This document shows positions 37,769-47,051 of a stretch of 64,000 nt of DNA, in pieces. The notes beneath the pieces are model-generated. The model ran no database searches, was not told the origin of the DNA, and saw only the letters and a program-made list of their open reading frames with translations. Positions within the stretch are counted from its first letter, which is position 1. Every line of letters starts with the position of its first letter. Origin of the DNA: Shewanella metallivivens (GTDB lineage: Bacteria > Pseudomonadota > Gammaproteobacteria > Enterobacterales > Shewanellaceae); assembly GCF_028750675.1 (NCBI RefSeq), contig NZ_JAQQPZ010000005.1:64219-128218 (forward strand), given 5' to 3'. Both the position numbers and the translations under genes were made by a program.

Positions 37769-39123
37769 TAGTCAGCCCTCTTCTCAGCGTGTTCTGCGAT
37801 AATACCAGCACTTTGCTCTTCAAGAACTTGAACGATAGATTTGCTACGAGCAACCACTACAGCGTGTAATAACATTAACGGTAGAGCGGCAATTAGACCT
37901 TGAACCGTTGTGATAAGAGCCATAGAAATACCACCAGCCATCAGTTTAGGGTCACCAGTACCAAACAACTGAATAGATTGGAAGGTTGCAATCATACCCG
38001 TTACAGTACCTAACAGACCCATCATAGGTGCGATAGCTGCGATAACTTTAATGATTGAAATACGCGCTTCCAAAGCTGGAGTTTCTTTAAGAATTGCTTC
38101 GTCAAGTTTTAACTCTAAAGTTTCAACGTCTACGTCTTTATTAGACTGGTAAACTTTTAAGATGCGACCTAAAGCATTGTTACCTGGGTTATCAATGTTC
38201 TTACGTTGGCTGTTAACTTTACCACCAATGATAGTAAGCGTGATTAAACGCTCAAGAGCAATTAATGCACCTAATGCTAATAGCGCAAGAATGATATAAC
38301 CAATTGTACCACCTGCTTCTAAACGATCTTCAAGACTTGCTTTGTTAGTGAAGATGTTCAGTAACACGCCACGTGCAGGGTCAATGTAAAAAGGTGCAAC
38401 ACCTGAAGTAGTGCCTTCCCATTTAGCAACTGCACTTACTTGGTAACCTTCTGGCTGTTGTGATAATTGCTGAATCAAATTTAGTTCAGGCTTATAAACA
38501 ACGTACTTACCTTCAGCTGTTAAGTTGAAAGGACCAACACGGTGAATTGCAGTGTTAATTACGTTGCCGTCAATTGCAGTCACAGCACCGTCAAACTTAA
38601 CCACTTTACCTGATTGAACCATTTCAAATAATTGAGCTTCCCAGAATTGTTCTAGTTCTTCAATTTTTGGTAATGATTTGCGAGCACCTAATTCTGCAAT
38701 GAACGCATCACGGCCAGGGAATTGAGCACTGATGTTTGATGCAGCAAGTTTACCAGCGAAATCGCCAGCTTCACCTTTAACAACACCGAACATTTCACCT
38801 AAGTCACCTTGTGCAGTTTTTAAGTCTTCTTCTAACTGAGCAATTTTACGCTCGTTATCTAAGAATGCTTGGTTTAGGTCTTTACCACGTTGCTTTTCTG
38901 CCGCTAAAGCGTCTTTTTCACGCTTAAGTAGGGCAGCTTTATCGCCACGTTCTGCTTGGAATTCTCTTTCGCGCTTAGCGTTGGTTTTACCTTCGTTAGC
39001 ACGGTCAACTTTAACTTGTTGTAACAGCTGATCAATAGTTTTAGGTGCATCTGCAGCTGAAACCATACCGGCTGTTAAAGAGAAAGTTGCAGCCACTAGA
39101 GCTGATGTAATTAACTTCTTCAT
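37768..39123 (-). CDS. ttpC: TtpC, ExbB-like fourth component of the TonB2 system
   Basis: 451 residues. Signal peptide to about 23, a long charged coiled-coil (about 30-110), a periplasmic domain and a C-terminal MotA/TolQ/ExbB domain (about 270-450, IAPMMGLLGTVTGMIATF). In Vibrio, TtpC is required for TonB2 function (known). It starts on the stop of the DUF3450 gene (TAATG). The pattern of long ExbB-like plus short ExbB fits the TonB2 layout exactly. Confidence 0.9.
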   Translation of the reverse strand: MKKLITSALVAATFSLTAGMVSAADAPKTIDQLLQQVKVDRANEGKTNAKREREFQAERGDKAALLKREKDALAAEKQRGKDLNQAFLDNERKIAQLEEDLKTAQGDLGEMFGVVKGEAGDFAGKLAASNISAQFPGRDAFIAELGARKSLPKIEELEQFWEAQLFEMVQSGKVVKFDGAVTAIDGNVINTAIHRVGPFNLTAEGKYVVYKPELNLIQQLSQQPEGYQVSAVAKWEGTTSGVAPFYIDPARGVLLNIFTNKASLEDRLEAGGTIGYIILALLALGALIALERLITLTIIGGKVNSQRKNIDNPGNNALGRILKVYQSNKDVDVETLELKLDEAILKETPALEARISIIKVIAAIAPMMGLLGTVTGMIATFQSIQLFGTGDPKLMAGGISMALITTVQGLIAALPLMLLHAVVVARSKSIVQVLEEQSAGIIAEHAEKRAD

Positions 39124-39905
39124 TATTGTGCAGTCTCCGCAGCAGGAATTGGTAATCCGAATAGGTCTAATGCGCCTTGCTTACGAGCAATGCGAATACC
39201 TTTGGTGATGTCACGTAAATAGCTGTCTTCTAACTTGTTCCAAGTTTTAGCGTCAGCGTCGTACATCCATGCTGTTTTTTGATCTAAGCTTTGCGCATAA
39301 AGTGCAACACGACCTAGGTTAAAGAAGTCGACTAATACTTCTTTACCGTCTAAGTCTAGCTTACCGGTGTGAACTGCAACGAAGCTACCGTATTCACGCT
39401 CAATGCTGTACGCATCAAGGATCAAACGATATTTTTCAGCAAGAGTAACCTCTGCTGTATTTAGGATGTTCTTCAAGTTTTCAACACGTGCTTTACGAAC
39501 TTCAGTGTTGAAAGGAAGATCTAAATTTACAAACTGATCTAAAGCTTCAACCATTTTGAACATTAAAGGCACAACACCTTGGCGTAATTTATCAACGCCA
39601 TTGATATCTGCCTGAATTGAATCTAGTGTTTTCTGTTGATCAGCGACCAAGCCTGCAACGTAGTCATTATACGATTTTAATGACTCACGCTCATCAGCAA
39701 CGCTGCCATACTCAAAAAGCATGTCTTGTGCTTGGTCAAAATATTTGTCGACTTTCTGTTGTGACGCAGCAGATGCAGCATGAAGGCTACTATCAGCTTT
39801 TTGAACGTCAGCTAGAGGACCTGCAACAACGAAGTTGCTACCAGCTAAAGCCAGTGCGCCAACAAGTGCAGTAGCGATTTTTGTTCTATTGCTTACCTTG
39901 GACAT
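39123..39905 (-). CDS. DUF3450 periplasmic protein, first gene of the TonB2 operon
   Basis: 260 residues with a signal peptide (ending NFVVAG, about 28) and a coiled-coil-rich body (QKADSSLHAASAASQQKVDK and following). The family always accompanies ttpC-exbB-exbD-tonB2; its role is not known. ATG 39905 is used, not the TTG three codons before it. Upstream lies an unassigned inverted repeat. Confidence 0.85.
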   Translation of the reverse strand: MSKVSNRTKIATALVGALALAGSNFVVAGPLADVQKADSSLHAASAASQQKVDKYFDQAQDMLFEYGSVADERESLKSYNDYVAGLVADQQKTLDSIQADINGVDKLRQGVVPLMFKMVEALDQFVNLDLPFNTEVRKARVENLKNILNTAEVTLAEKYRLILDAYSIEREYGSFVAVHTGKLDLDGKEVLVDFFNLGRVALYAQSLDQKTAWMYDADAKTWNKLEDSYLRDITKGIRIARKQGALDLFGLPIPAAETAQ

Positions 39906-40288
39906 AGTTCCCAACCAATTTGAAGTGAATTAAAAAGATCAACTTGAGCACAAATTACGATGAAACAAATTTGTTACCAATGTTAATTCTACTAAGTATG
40001 TCTTTTTCTTGTGATTGTTAGTTTTTCTTCCCTTTTCTACGCCGGTTAAGGCGCAGACCCGTTGGCATCATTTCACAAAATGTTGACCTGTGTCAACATT
40101 TGCAAAGCGTAAAAACTAGTGGAAAGAGCTGTTAAGACGAGGAATGTAAATGAAAGGTGAATAAATATACATCTTCAACATCAATCTGTAGTAATTTAGT
40201 GCTATAGGTAATGTTTTACTTATTTAAAATCATGATCTTAATCAAATAAATCACTTATGCTTTTTTATTTATTTATTATAAAACTAAT
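39906..40288. other. Promoter region of the TonB2 operon
   Basis: 383 bases between the TonB2 operon start and the end of the methyltransferase gene. It contains the inverted repeat at 40078-40101 and is otherwise A/T-rich with no ORF worth calling. I see no convincing Fur box. Confidence 0.5.
40078..40101. promoter_or_regulatory. Perfect 10-bp inverted repeat upstream of the TonB2 operon
   Basis: AAATGTTGAC (40078-40087) and GTCAACATTT (40092-40101) are perfect reverse complements around CTGT. It lies about 170 bases upstream of the DUF3450 gene. There is no clear T run in either direction, so an operator is more likely than a terminator. Confidence 0.7.
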
Positions 40289-41251
40289 CTATTCGTTATT
40301 TTTTTGAGCGCTTAAATACCAAGCTAGCACTTCGTTTTGTTCATTTTTTAGTACTTTAAGCTCAATTAAAGAAAGTAAATTTTGGTTAAAACGGCTAATG
40401 AATTGACCTAGTTTTGCCTCATCAAATGAAGCGTTTAACAATTCCCTCAACCTCAACTTTAGTGTATCCATCTGTAATTTAATGAATTCAATGAATTGTT
40501 GCTTTTTTGCTACTGGCCAAAATAGTCCGTCCTTGAAAAACTGGGCCACAAACATCATCAGTTGACAGTCTTGCGCCGCTTTTTCGTCAAATAAAACCAA
40601 ATGCTTTATCAGTCGGTTGATTTGTGCACGAATTTTTTCGCAGTTCAGATCTTGTTTAATCCTTGCAATATCATTAGGTGATGAGACCTTACCCATTGCT
40701 ACAGTGATATCACTTAAACAAGTCACTAACTGCTCAGCTTCAGGTTGTTCAACCAAACGTAAAATTTTACGATTTCGATTAATGATCATCGAGTTTGCAT
40801 GGTGAAAAACCAAGCTAAATTGTCCATTGTCTTTAAGGACTCTTGAGGCCTCTTTCAATGACAAATCGATATCAGAGTACTCGAAACCAAATTGCGAGGT
40901 GTATAAGTCAACGGTACCCGTTGCAAAAGGCAAAGATTCACTTGCTTCGTTTGATAGTAATTTAATGGCAGTATTAGATTGTTCAGCAAGGTTTTTTTCA
41001 GTTAATTTAACTTCAGCTAAATCTATGCCAACCACCTCACCTTTTATATCAGAGCCCTCTAATGATTCGCGTATTAAAAGGGGTAAAGAACCATTACCGG
41101 TCCCTATATCTACAGCCAAAAAGCCATCCTGTAACCCCGAGAATATAGGTTGCCATATCGACTTTAATATCCCCTCATAATTACCTGATAACGCATCGCC
41201 AAAAGAAGTTGTATGCCCTTGCTGCCAATATTCACTCCAATGGTTATTCAT
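40289..41251 (-). CDS. Class I SAM-dependent methyltransferase
   Basis: About 320 residues. Motif I is visible as FLAVDIGTGNGSLPLLI (about 45-61) and the acidic loop as VVGIDLAEVK, followed by a DLYTSQFGFEYSDIDLS motif IV. The C-terminal 150 residues are helical and not recognised. Start ATG 41251 (MNNHWSEYWQQG) with GGGTG upstream. Downstream of the TonB-dependent receptor gene, but separated by a terminator. Substrate unknown. Confidence 0.75.
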   Translation of the reverse strand: MNNHWSEYWQQGHTTSFGDALSGNYEGILKSIWQPIFSGLQDGFLAVDIGTGNGSLPLLIRESLEGSDIKGEVVGIDLAEVKLTEKNLAEQSNTAIKLLSNEASESLPFATGTVDLYTSQFGFEYSDIDLSLKEASRVLKDNGQFSLVFHHANSMIINRNRKILRLVEQPEAEQLVTCLSDITVAMGKVSSPNDIARIKQDLNCEKIRAQINRLIKHLVLFDEKAAQDCQLMMFVAQFFKDGLFWPVAKKQQFIEFIKLQMDTLKLRLRELLNASFDEAKLGQFISRFNQNLLSLIELKVLKNEQNEVLAWYLSAQKNNE

Positions 41252-41298
41252 ATACATCACCCGCTTAAAATTGACTGTGTTTATTGTAGTGGTCAAAG

Positions 41299-41324
41299 AA
41301 AAAGGCTCCCGAAGGAGCCTTTCT
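41299..41324 (-). terminator. Terminator of the TonB-dependent receptor gene
   Basis: AAAGGCTCC and GGAGCCTTT form a perfect 9-bp stem with a 4-base loop (CGAA/TTCG class), followed by Ts on the minus strand, about 20 bases after the receptor stop. Confidence 0.9.
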
Positions 41325-41343
41325 AATGCTAACTAATGGCTAA

Positions 41344-43953
41344 TTAGAACTTCAATGTATAACTTGCACGGTATTCGCGACCATAGTTGTTATATAGGTC
41401 AGCGTTGTCGTAGATACCAGTAGAAGTTAATACTGGATCTTCATCAGTTAGGTTGTTAATACCTAATAAGATCGAACCGTAGTTACCTGCATCGTATACA
41501 TAGCTTAGGTTATGAATTAACCACGAATCTAAGTGACCCGTGTCATCATCTTCGTAAGTAGAAGATGTGTAGTTCATGTTCCAAGAGAAGCTATGGTCAC
41601 CAAACATGTAGTTAGTAGTGAAGTTAGACTTGTAGTCTGGTAAACCATTCCAACCAGAAATATCTACAGCTTCAGCACCACCTTCAACTTCTTGGATATA
41701 ATCAAGAACAAAGCTGTTGTTCCAGTTAAAGCCAATGTCACCAATTGCAGTTTCAAACTTAGCATTTAAAGAAACGTCAACACCAGTAATTTCTAGCTTG
41801 TCACCGTTACCATAACCAGTACCGATTTCTAGAGCACGACCTAATGTACCGTCAGCTCCGTCTGGTGCACGAGTTACATAGAATGTATCGTTTTCTTCTA
41901 GAGTACCGGCTGCAACACCACGCATAACGTTGGTGATTGAGCGCTGACTGATTACGTCATCAATGTTCAAGTTGAAGTAATCAACTTTAATACCGATGTC
42001 ATCTACGATATCCCATGCAACACCAACGTTGATGTACTCAGAAGTTTCAGGACCTAGGTCGCTGTTAGCACTGATGTAAGTATCGTATTGCTTAGAGCTA
42101 CAATCTGCATCTGAAGTACCTGCAGATGTACAGAATGGGTAATCGGTACCTGTTTCAGCACTAAATGTAGTTGCTGCGTATAACTGGCTTAATGAAGGAG
42201 CACGGAACGCTTCAGAGTAAGAAGCACGTACAACAACATTATCAAGAGCTTGCCAGCGAACAGATGCTTTAGGTGCTAGGTTGTCACCAAAGTCACTGTA
42301 ATCATCGTAACGCGCCGCAAGGTTTAACTCAACATCGTCAGTTAATGGTAATACTGCTTCGTAGAACGCAGCCCATACTTGACGATCGCCACCTGCAGAG
42401 TTACCCGCACTACCACCGATTAGACCAGCTTCTGACTGCGCGTCATAAACTTCGCTGAAATCTTGGTCAAAGTATTCCATACCTACATAGTGAGCAACAG
42501 CGCCACCAGGTAATTCAAATGCATCAAAGCCAATACCCGCACTCCACTGGTCAAATGTTGCACGACCTGTAGTTAAAGTAGTCGCTTTCATGTTATTGAT
42601 ACCAGCTTCTGAGCCTAAATCAATATCATTTGCTTGGTTGTAAGCAAGACCTGAATAGCTTAAGTAGTACTCACCCACTGACTTGTTGTCAGCAATATTG
42701 TGGTGGTAATAAACTTCCCATTCAGCATCGTTTAATGCGCTGATAGTACCGCGTAAACCCGTTAAGTAATCTTGGTTGTAGTCATCTACAACACCATCAC
42801 GAGTACCAATACCCACCCAACGGAAGTAACCATAAGTTTCTTCACCGTATGGGTTATGTGGATTATCAGCAGCCATGTTATTCCAACCTGCTGCAGGAGG
42901 AGCATAACGACCAAATGATTGGTTTTGAGTAACCATTACACGACCAAACCATTCTACGTCTTCAGCAACTTCATAGTTAGCGTCAACATAAACAGTGTTA
43001 CGGTCTACAGATGCCTTGTTGTAAGAAACGTTAGCATATGCATACATACAATACGTTGAACCTGCGCTCCAATCGTTGTCAGCAGCGACAGTTTGGAAAA
43101 CGTTTGAACCGTATTCAGCTTCTAAATCATCACATAATAAAGATGCTTGTGTTGAAGAGAAATCTGGAGCGGCAATCGTTGCACCATAGATACTCCAACC
43201 TGCAGTTTCTTCATAGGCTTGGATAATACCATCACCATTAAAGTCAGTCATGCTAGCAGCTGTGTATGAACGGTCAGCGTCTGAGATACCTTGACGGTCT
43301 TGGTGGTCAAAAGAGAAAGTAATGTTACCTTTGTCCATTTGATAACCAGCAACAACCGAGAATTCTTTACTTGTTAAGCCGCCATCTTGGTCACGTGAAC
43401 CACCACCAACGTTGAACTCAATACCTTGGTAGTTCTTTTTCATGATGATGTTAACAACACCAGCAATCGCGTCAGAACCGTAAGTAGAAGATGCACCGTC
43501 AGTTAAGATGTCGATACGTTCTACAGCAGCCATTGGAATAGCGTTTAAGTTAGCAGATGCACCACCTAATGTTGGTGAACCTGGGAAACGCTTGCCATCG
43601 ATAAGAACTAGCGTACGGCTTGAACCTGCACCACGTAGGTTAATCGTTGCTTGAGACTGTGCAGAACTACCTGAACGCTCAGAGAATGAACCGAAAGAGT
43701 TCAAGTTACTGTTACGAAGTGCGTCAGCAACTGTAAAGTTACCTTCCATCTTCATATCTTCAGTAGTAATTGTGGTAATAGGTGAAGCGCCTTCAAGGTC
43801 AGAACGCTTAATACGCGAACCCGTAACCTCGATACGTTCAACTTTTGCGCCATCTTCATCAGCAGCAAAAACGGCTGGTGCAGTGAATGCTGTTGCAGCA
43901 GCACCACCGATCAATGCTAAACGCACTGACTTGGCTAGGATATTCTTATGCAT
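41344..43953 (-). CDS. TonB-dependent outer-membrane receptor
   Basis: 869 residues. Signal peptide to about 30 (APAVFA), TonB-box-like VERIEVTGSRI at about 38-48, plug domain (to about 170, with DGASSTYGSDAIAGVVNII) and a large beta barrel ending in Phe. The barrel is of the type common in marine Alteromonadales; ligand unknown. Many Asp/Gly-rich loops. Upstream of the TonB2 operon, which probably powers it; AGGGAGA lies before the ATG. A candidate promoter is at 44002-44033. Confidence 0.9.
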   Translation of the reverse strand: MHKNILAKSVRLALIGGAAATAFTAPAVFAADEDGAKVERIEVTGSRIKRSDLEGASPITTITTEDMKMEGNFTVADALRNSNLNSFGSFSERSGSSAQSQATINLRGAGSSRTLVLIDGKRFPGSPTLGGASANLNAIPMAAVERIDILTDGASSTYGSDAIAGVVNIIMKKNYQGIEFNVGGGSRDQDGGLTSKEFSVVAGYQMDKGNITFSFDHQDRQGISDADRSYTAASMTDFNGDGIIQAYEETAGWSIYGATIAAPDFSSTQASLLCDDLEAEYGSNVFQTVAADNDWSAGSTYCMYAYANVSYNKASVDRNTVYVDANYEVAEDVEWFGRVMVTQNQSFGRYAPPAAGWNNMAADNPHNPYGEETYGYFRWVGIGTRDGVVDDYNQDYLTGLRGTISALNDAEWEVYYHHNIADNKSVGEYYLSYSGLAYNQANDIDLGSEAGINNMKATTLTTGRATFDQWSAGIGFDAFELPGGAVAHYVGMEYFDQDFSEVYDAQSEAGLIGGSAGNSAGGDRQVWAAFYEAVLPLTDDVELNLAARYDDYSDFGDNLAPKASVRWQALDNVVVRASYSEAFRAPSLSQLYAATTFSAETGTDYPFCTSAGTSDADCSSKQYDTYISANSDLGPETSEYINVGVAWDIVDDIGIKVDYFNLNIDDVISQRSITNVMRGVAAGTLEENDTFYVTRAPDGADGTLGRALEIGTGYGNGDKLEITGVDVSLNAKFETAIGDIGFNWNNSFVLDYIQEVEGGAEAVDISGWNGLPDYKSNFTTNYMFGDHSFSWNMNYTSSTYEDDDTGHLDSWLIHNLSYVYDAGNYGSILLGINNLTDEDPVLTSTGIYDNADLYNNYGREYRASYTLKF

Positions 43954-44535
43954 TGTCTATCTCCCTGGACTTAATATCTTTCTTATAATTCTAACAACCT
44001 TATTTTAGGTGTTAGTACAATGAGAGAGTGCAACAGGAAATCATTACAAACGCTCAATTACAGATGCAATAAAATCACATTTAATACAACTAATCAACAT
44101 TTGAAGTGCTGTAAGAACAAAAGTTAATCAAATGTAATATCCATTCTTGTTAATAAAAATGAACAACCATTCTAAAAAAGCCTAAAAAACATAACTTTAT
44201 AGAACTTTAGTTTTATTTACATAAAATATGAATCACAAAAATAAATTTCTTAACATCCTGTTTTGCAGCATGATTTTATGTGCTAGGTGCTTTTTTTCTC
44301 ACTGTATGAAGTAACAAAATGTTAACTTCTATTAATTAGTGGAAAGGTTTGAAATGTTAAATGTTTACATATTAGGGAGCCGGAACCGACCTGAGAAGTG
44401 AGATATTTGTCTGATAAAGTGGGGTTACGTGATGCAAATACCGTTGATGGTTTTGTTGGGCTTTTAATGATTGGTAGGTTAATTATTTAACATATCCATA
44501 AGCGCTATCGCACCACAAAAATGGATTTTGCAATG
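43954..44535. other. Long upstream region of the TonB-dependent receptor
   Basis: 582 bases, A/T-rich. Apart from the promoter-like sequence at 44002-44033 it holds no ORF worth calling and no clear repeat. It also covers the 3' flank of polB, where I see no hairpin terminator. Confidence 0.5.
44002..44033 (-). promoter_or_regulatory. Candidate sigma-70 promoter of the TonB-dependent receptor gene
   Basis: On the minus strand TTGCAC (44033-44028) and TAAAAT (44007-44002) are separated by 18 bases, about 50 bases upstream of the receptor start. The elements match the consensus at 4 and 5 positions. Confidence 0.4.
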
Positions 44536-46938
44536 TTAAATAAGCGATAGTTGGTCATTCACTAATGCATCGAATCGCTGACCACAGAGTTGCAGAATGG
44601 GGTCGGCAATCGGTTGAATTTGCTTATTGATATAGTACTCATAATCAATATTGGTTGGATTTGCTTCAATTGGTTGTGCGCCTGTTGTGGTTATCACATA
44701 CTTGATTTGTTGGCCTCTTCGGGTCACTTTGTTTGTCCCTTTTATTTGCGCTAACAATTTTGCCGCTTTGACGTGGGGAGATGATTTGGCAGTATAGTCT
44801 TCTACGTGCCTACGGAGTCGCTTTTTAAATATCAGCTCAGCATCTCTGTCACCTTGTTTAATTGCATCTAATTCTTGGCGTAAATAATCGATAACATCTT
44901 CACCTTTAAAAAACATTTCATATAAGACGTATTGCATTTTTCGAGCAATAGGACTCCAATCACTTCTGACTTGCTCCATACCTTTAAAGGTCAATTTAAG
45001 CTTACTGTCAACCCCTAATGAAGCTCCAACATAGCGTTTTTTACTCCCCTCTTCAGACCCTCTTAATGTCGGCATAATGAATTGGTCAAAGTGAGTTTCA
45101 AATTCTAGCTCTAGAAAACTGTGTAATTGATATTCAGCCTCGCACCAATCATGCCAGCGTGTTGTTATGCTAGTGGCGAGTTGCAACCCCAGAGCATTGA
45201 TGTCTTCAACCCCATGATTTTCACCAAGCCACACAAAAGTGGAATCGGTATCACCATAAATCACTTGATAACCCGCATCTTCTATCCATTGTTTTGTGAG
45301 TTTCATAATTTGATGACCGCGCATGGTAATCGAACTGGCCAGTTTTGCATCATGAAACACGCAACCTCGCGATCCTAGTACCCCATATAACGAGTTCATA
45401 ATAATTTTAATCGCATGAGATAACGGTGCATTCTTTTCGGCTTTAGCGATTTCCCTTTGACTGGCTAACTTAGCCACTAAATTGGGTAAAATAGCATTAT
45501 CGCGGGCAAAATGAGCGCCTAAATAGCCCGCTACGGTTGCGGTAAACTTGCCTTGTTCGGCTAATTGCAAGCCTTGTATCAAGCCTTTAGGGTCAATCAG
45601 AAATGTGCGAATAATTGAGGGGTATAGACTTTTAAAATCAAGCACTAATATGTCTTTGTAATATCCGGGAATTGACGACATGACATAACCACCAGGACTT
45701 TCTAACCCTTGGCTAGCAGGATGCGCTGGGGCAACAAATCCACCACGGTGTAAGTGCGGCAAATATAAATGGTAAAATGCAGCAATTGATGCGCCGACAC
45801 GGCCAAATTCAAGCCCGGTTAATTTAGCTCGCTCTATAGCAAAATCAATTAACTGAGTTTTTTCAAAAATGTCCCACACTAAACGGCTATCGGTAATGTT
45901 ATAAAAAGCCAGTGCATTTTTATCGGTATTAAATAATAAAGTGATTTCTTGGCCACGGTTTTCTACATGATCAATCGCCTTGCCTTCTTCAAGCAATTGC
46001 CTTGAAACATATTCCAACGAGAAGCTATCAAATTGATAAAATGCAGCTTTTAACCAATCAATGCCATCAAGCACCACACGCCCCGGTAACGAGAGTGTTT
46101 CGGGCCTAAATTTATCGGCGACCTTCCAGGTCAGTTCAGTATCACCACGGCCGATCAATAAAGGAATAGCATGCAAAACACAACGTCGATAAAGTAAAGC
46201 TAAGTCAAATGTCACCACAGCCCACCCGATAATAATGTCTGGGTCGTATTGCCTAAACCAGGCAATAAGATGATGAATAAGATCAACTTCATCCTTTACC
46301 CACACAATAAAATCATGGCAATTTTGCTGCGGTTCACCGACCATAAATACACATTGGTATTGATCACCATATAAACCGACTGAATATAGCTCGCCGTCAA
46401 AGCTGCATTCAAAATCCAATGAAATCACACTCAGTGTCACATTGGCATCCGTAGGCTCTCCCCCCCACTGCCTTGCACGATGAATTAAAAGATTAGGTAA
46501 CGTTTCTGTGTGGGGTTGAGGCAGGAAATGACCAATGCATTCGATATCTAATGCGATAAATCGTTCAATTAAATAACGTTGTTCAGCTCTGATGTCAGCT
46601 TCAAACAATGTAATACCTAAATCATTTGCTATGCGGCTAAGTAATTTTAATTGTGTGTTAGATTTTAAATACAACGCACTCACAGGTTCGTGGGCAAAGC
46701 TCATTAATGCGATAGCTTCAACCTTCAAAGAGAAATCGACTTTACTCGTTAAAGTATCAACATCTTGTTGTCGGCAAAAACAAATCACTTCACTGTGATG
46801 TAATTCGGCTAGAACAGGACCACTAGCTGTTTTAATAAAATATTGCAGCACCAACTGGCCATGGCGATAAATCGCATGACGTGTCAACACCTTGCCTTTA
46901 ATGACTTGCAATTCTGGTGGTGTTTTTTCGTTAGTCAT
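44536..46938 (-). CDS. polB: DNA polymerase II (PolB)
   Basis: About 800 residues, B-family polymerase. Exo I motif SLDFECSFDGELYSVG keeps D-x-E. Polymerase motif A is DFKSLYPSII, motif B KIIMNSLYGVLGS and motif C YGDTDS. It acts in lesion bypass and fork restart. An ATG at 46938 gives MTNEKTPPELQ; a TTG 11 codons upstream (46971) is possible. Divergent from dinG with a LexA box between, matching the SOS control known in E. coli. Confidence 0.94.
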   Translation of the reverse strand: MTNEKTPPELQVIKGKVLTRHAIYRHGQLVLQYFIKTASGPVLAELHHSEVICFCRQQDVDTLTSKVDFSLKVEAIALMSFAHEPVSALYLKSNTQLKLLSRIANDLGITLFEADIRAEQRYLIERFIALDIECIGHFLPQPHTETLPNLLIHRARQWGGEPTDANVTLSVISLDFECSFDGELYSVGLYGDQYQCVFMVGEPQQNCHDFIVWVKDEVDLIHHLIAWFRQYDPDIIIGWAVVTFDLALLYRRCVLHAIPLLIGRGDTELTWKVADKFRPETLSLPGRVVLDGIDWLKAAFYQFDSFSLEYVSRQLLEEGKAIDHVENRGQEITLLFNTDKNALAFYNITDSRLVWDIFEKTQLIDFAIERAKLTGLEFGRVGASIAAFYHLYLPHLHRGGFVAPAHPASQGLESPGGYVMSSIPGYYKDILVLDFKSLYPSIIRTFLIDPKGLIQGLQLAEQGKFTATVAGYLGAHFARDNAILPNLVAKLASQREIAKAEKNAPLSHAIKIIMNSLYGVLGSRGCVFHDAKLASSITMRGHQIMKLTKQWIEDAGYQVIYGDTDSTFVWLGENHGVEDINALGLQLATSITTRWHDWCEAEYQLHSFLELEFETHFDQFIMPTLRGSEEGSKKRYVGASLGVDSKLKLTFKGMEQVRSDWSPIARKMQYVLYEMFFKGEDVIDYLRQELDAIKQGDRDAELIFKKRLRRHVEDYTAKSSPHVKAAKLLAQIKGTNKVTRRGQQIKYVITTTGAQPIEANPTNIDYEYYINKQIQPIADPILQLCGQRFDALVNDQLSLI

Positions 46939-47003
46939 CTGTGGTTTAATTTGCGTCGCTAAATGATTCAATTTTATTTATTACTTCGTAGCATGCTAAT
47001 TCA

Positions 47004-47019
47004 CTGTTATTATGTACAG
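47004..47019. promoter_or_regulatory. LexA (SOS) box shared by polB and dinG
   Basis: CTGTTATTATGTACAG fits the CTGT-N8-ACAG LexA consensus exactly. It lies 66 bases upstream of polB and 32 bases upstream of dinG. Both genes belong to the LexA regulon in E. coli (known), so one operator probably controls both divergent units. Confidence 0.85.
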
Positions 47020-47051
47020 CATAATTCAGACAACGCAGAAATCATACTTCT

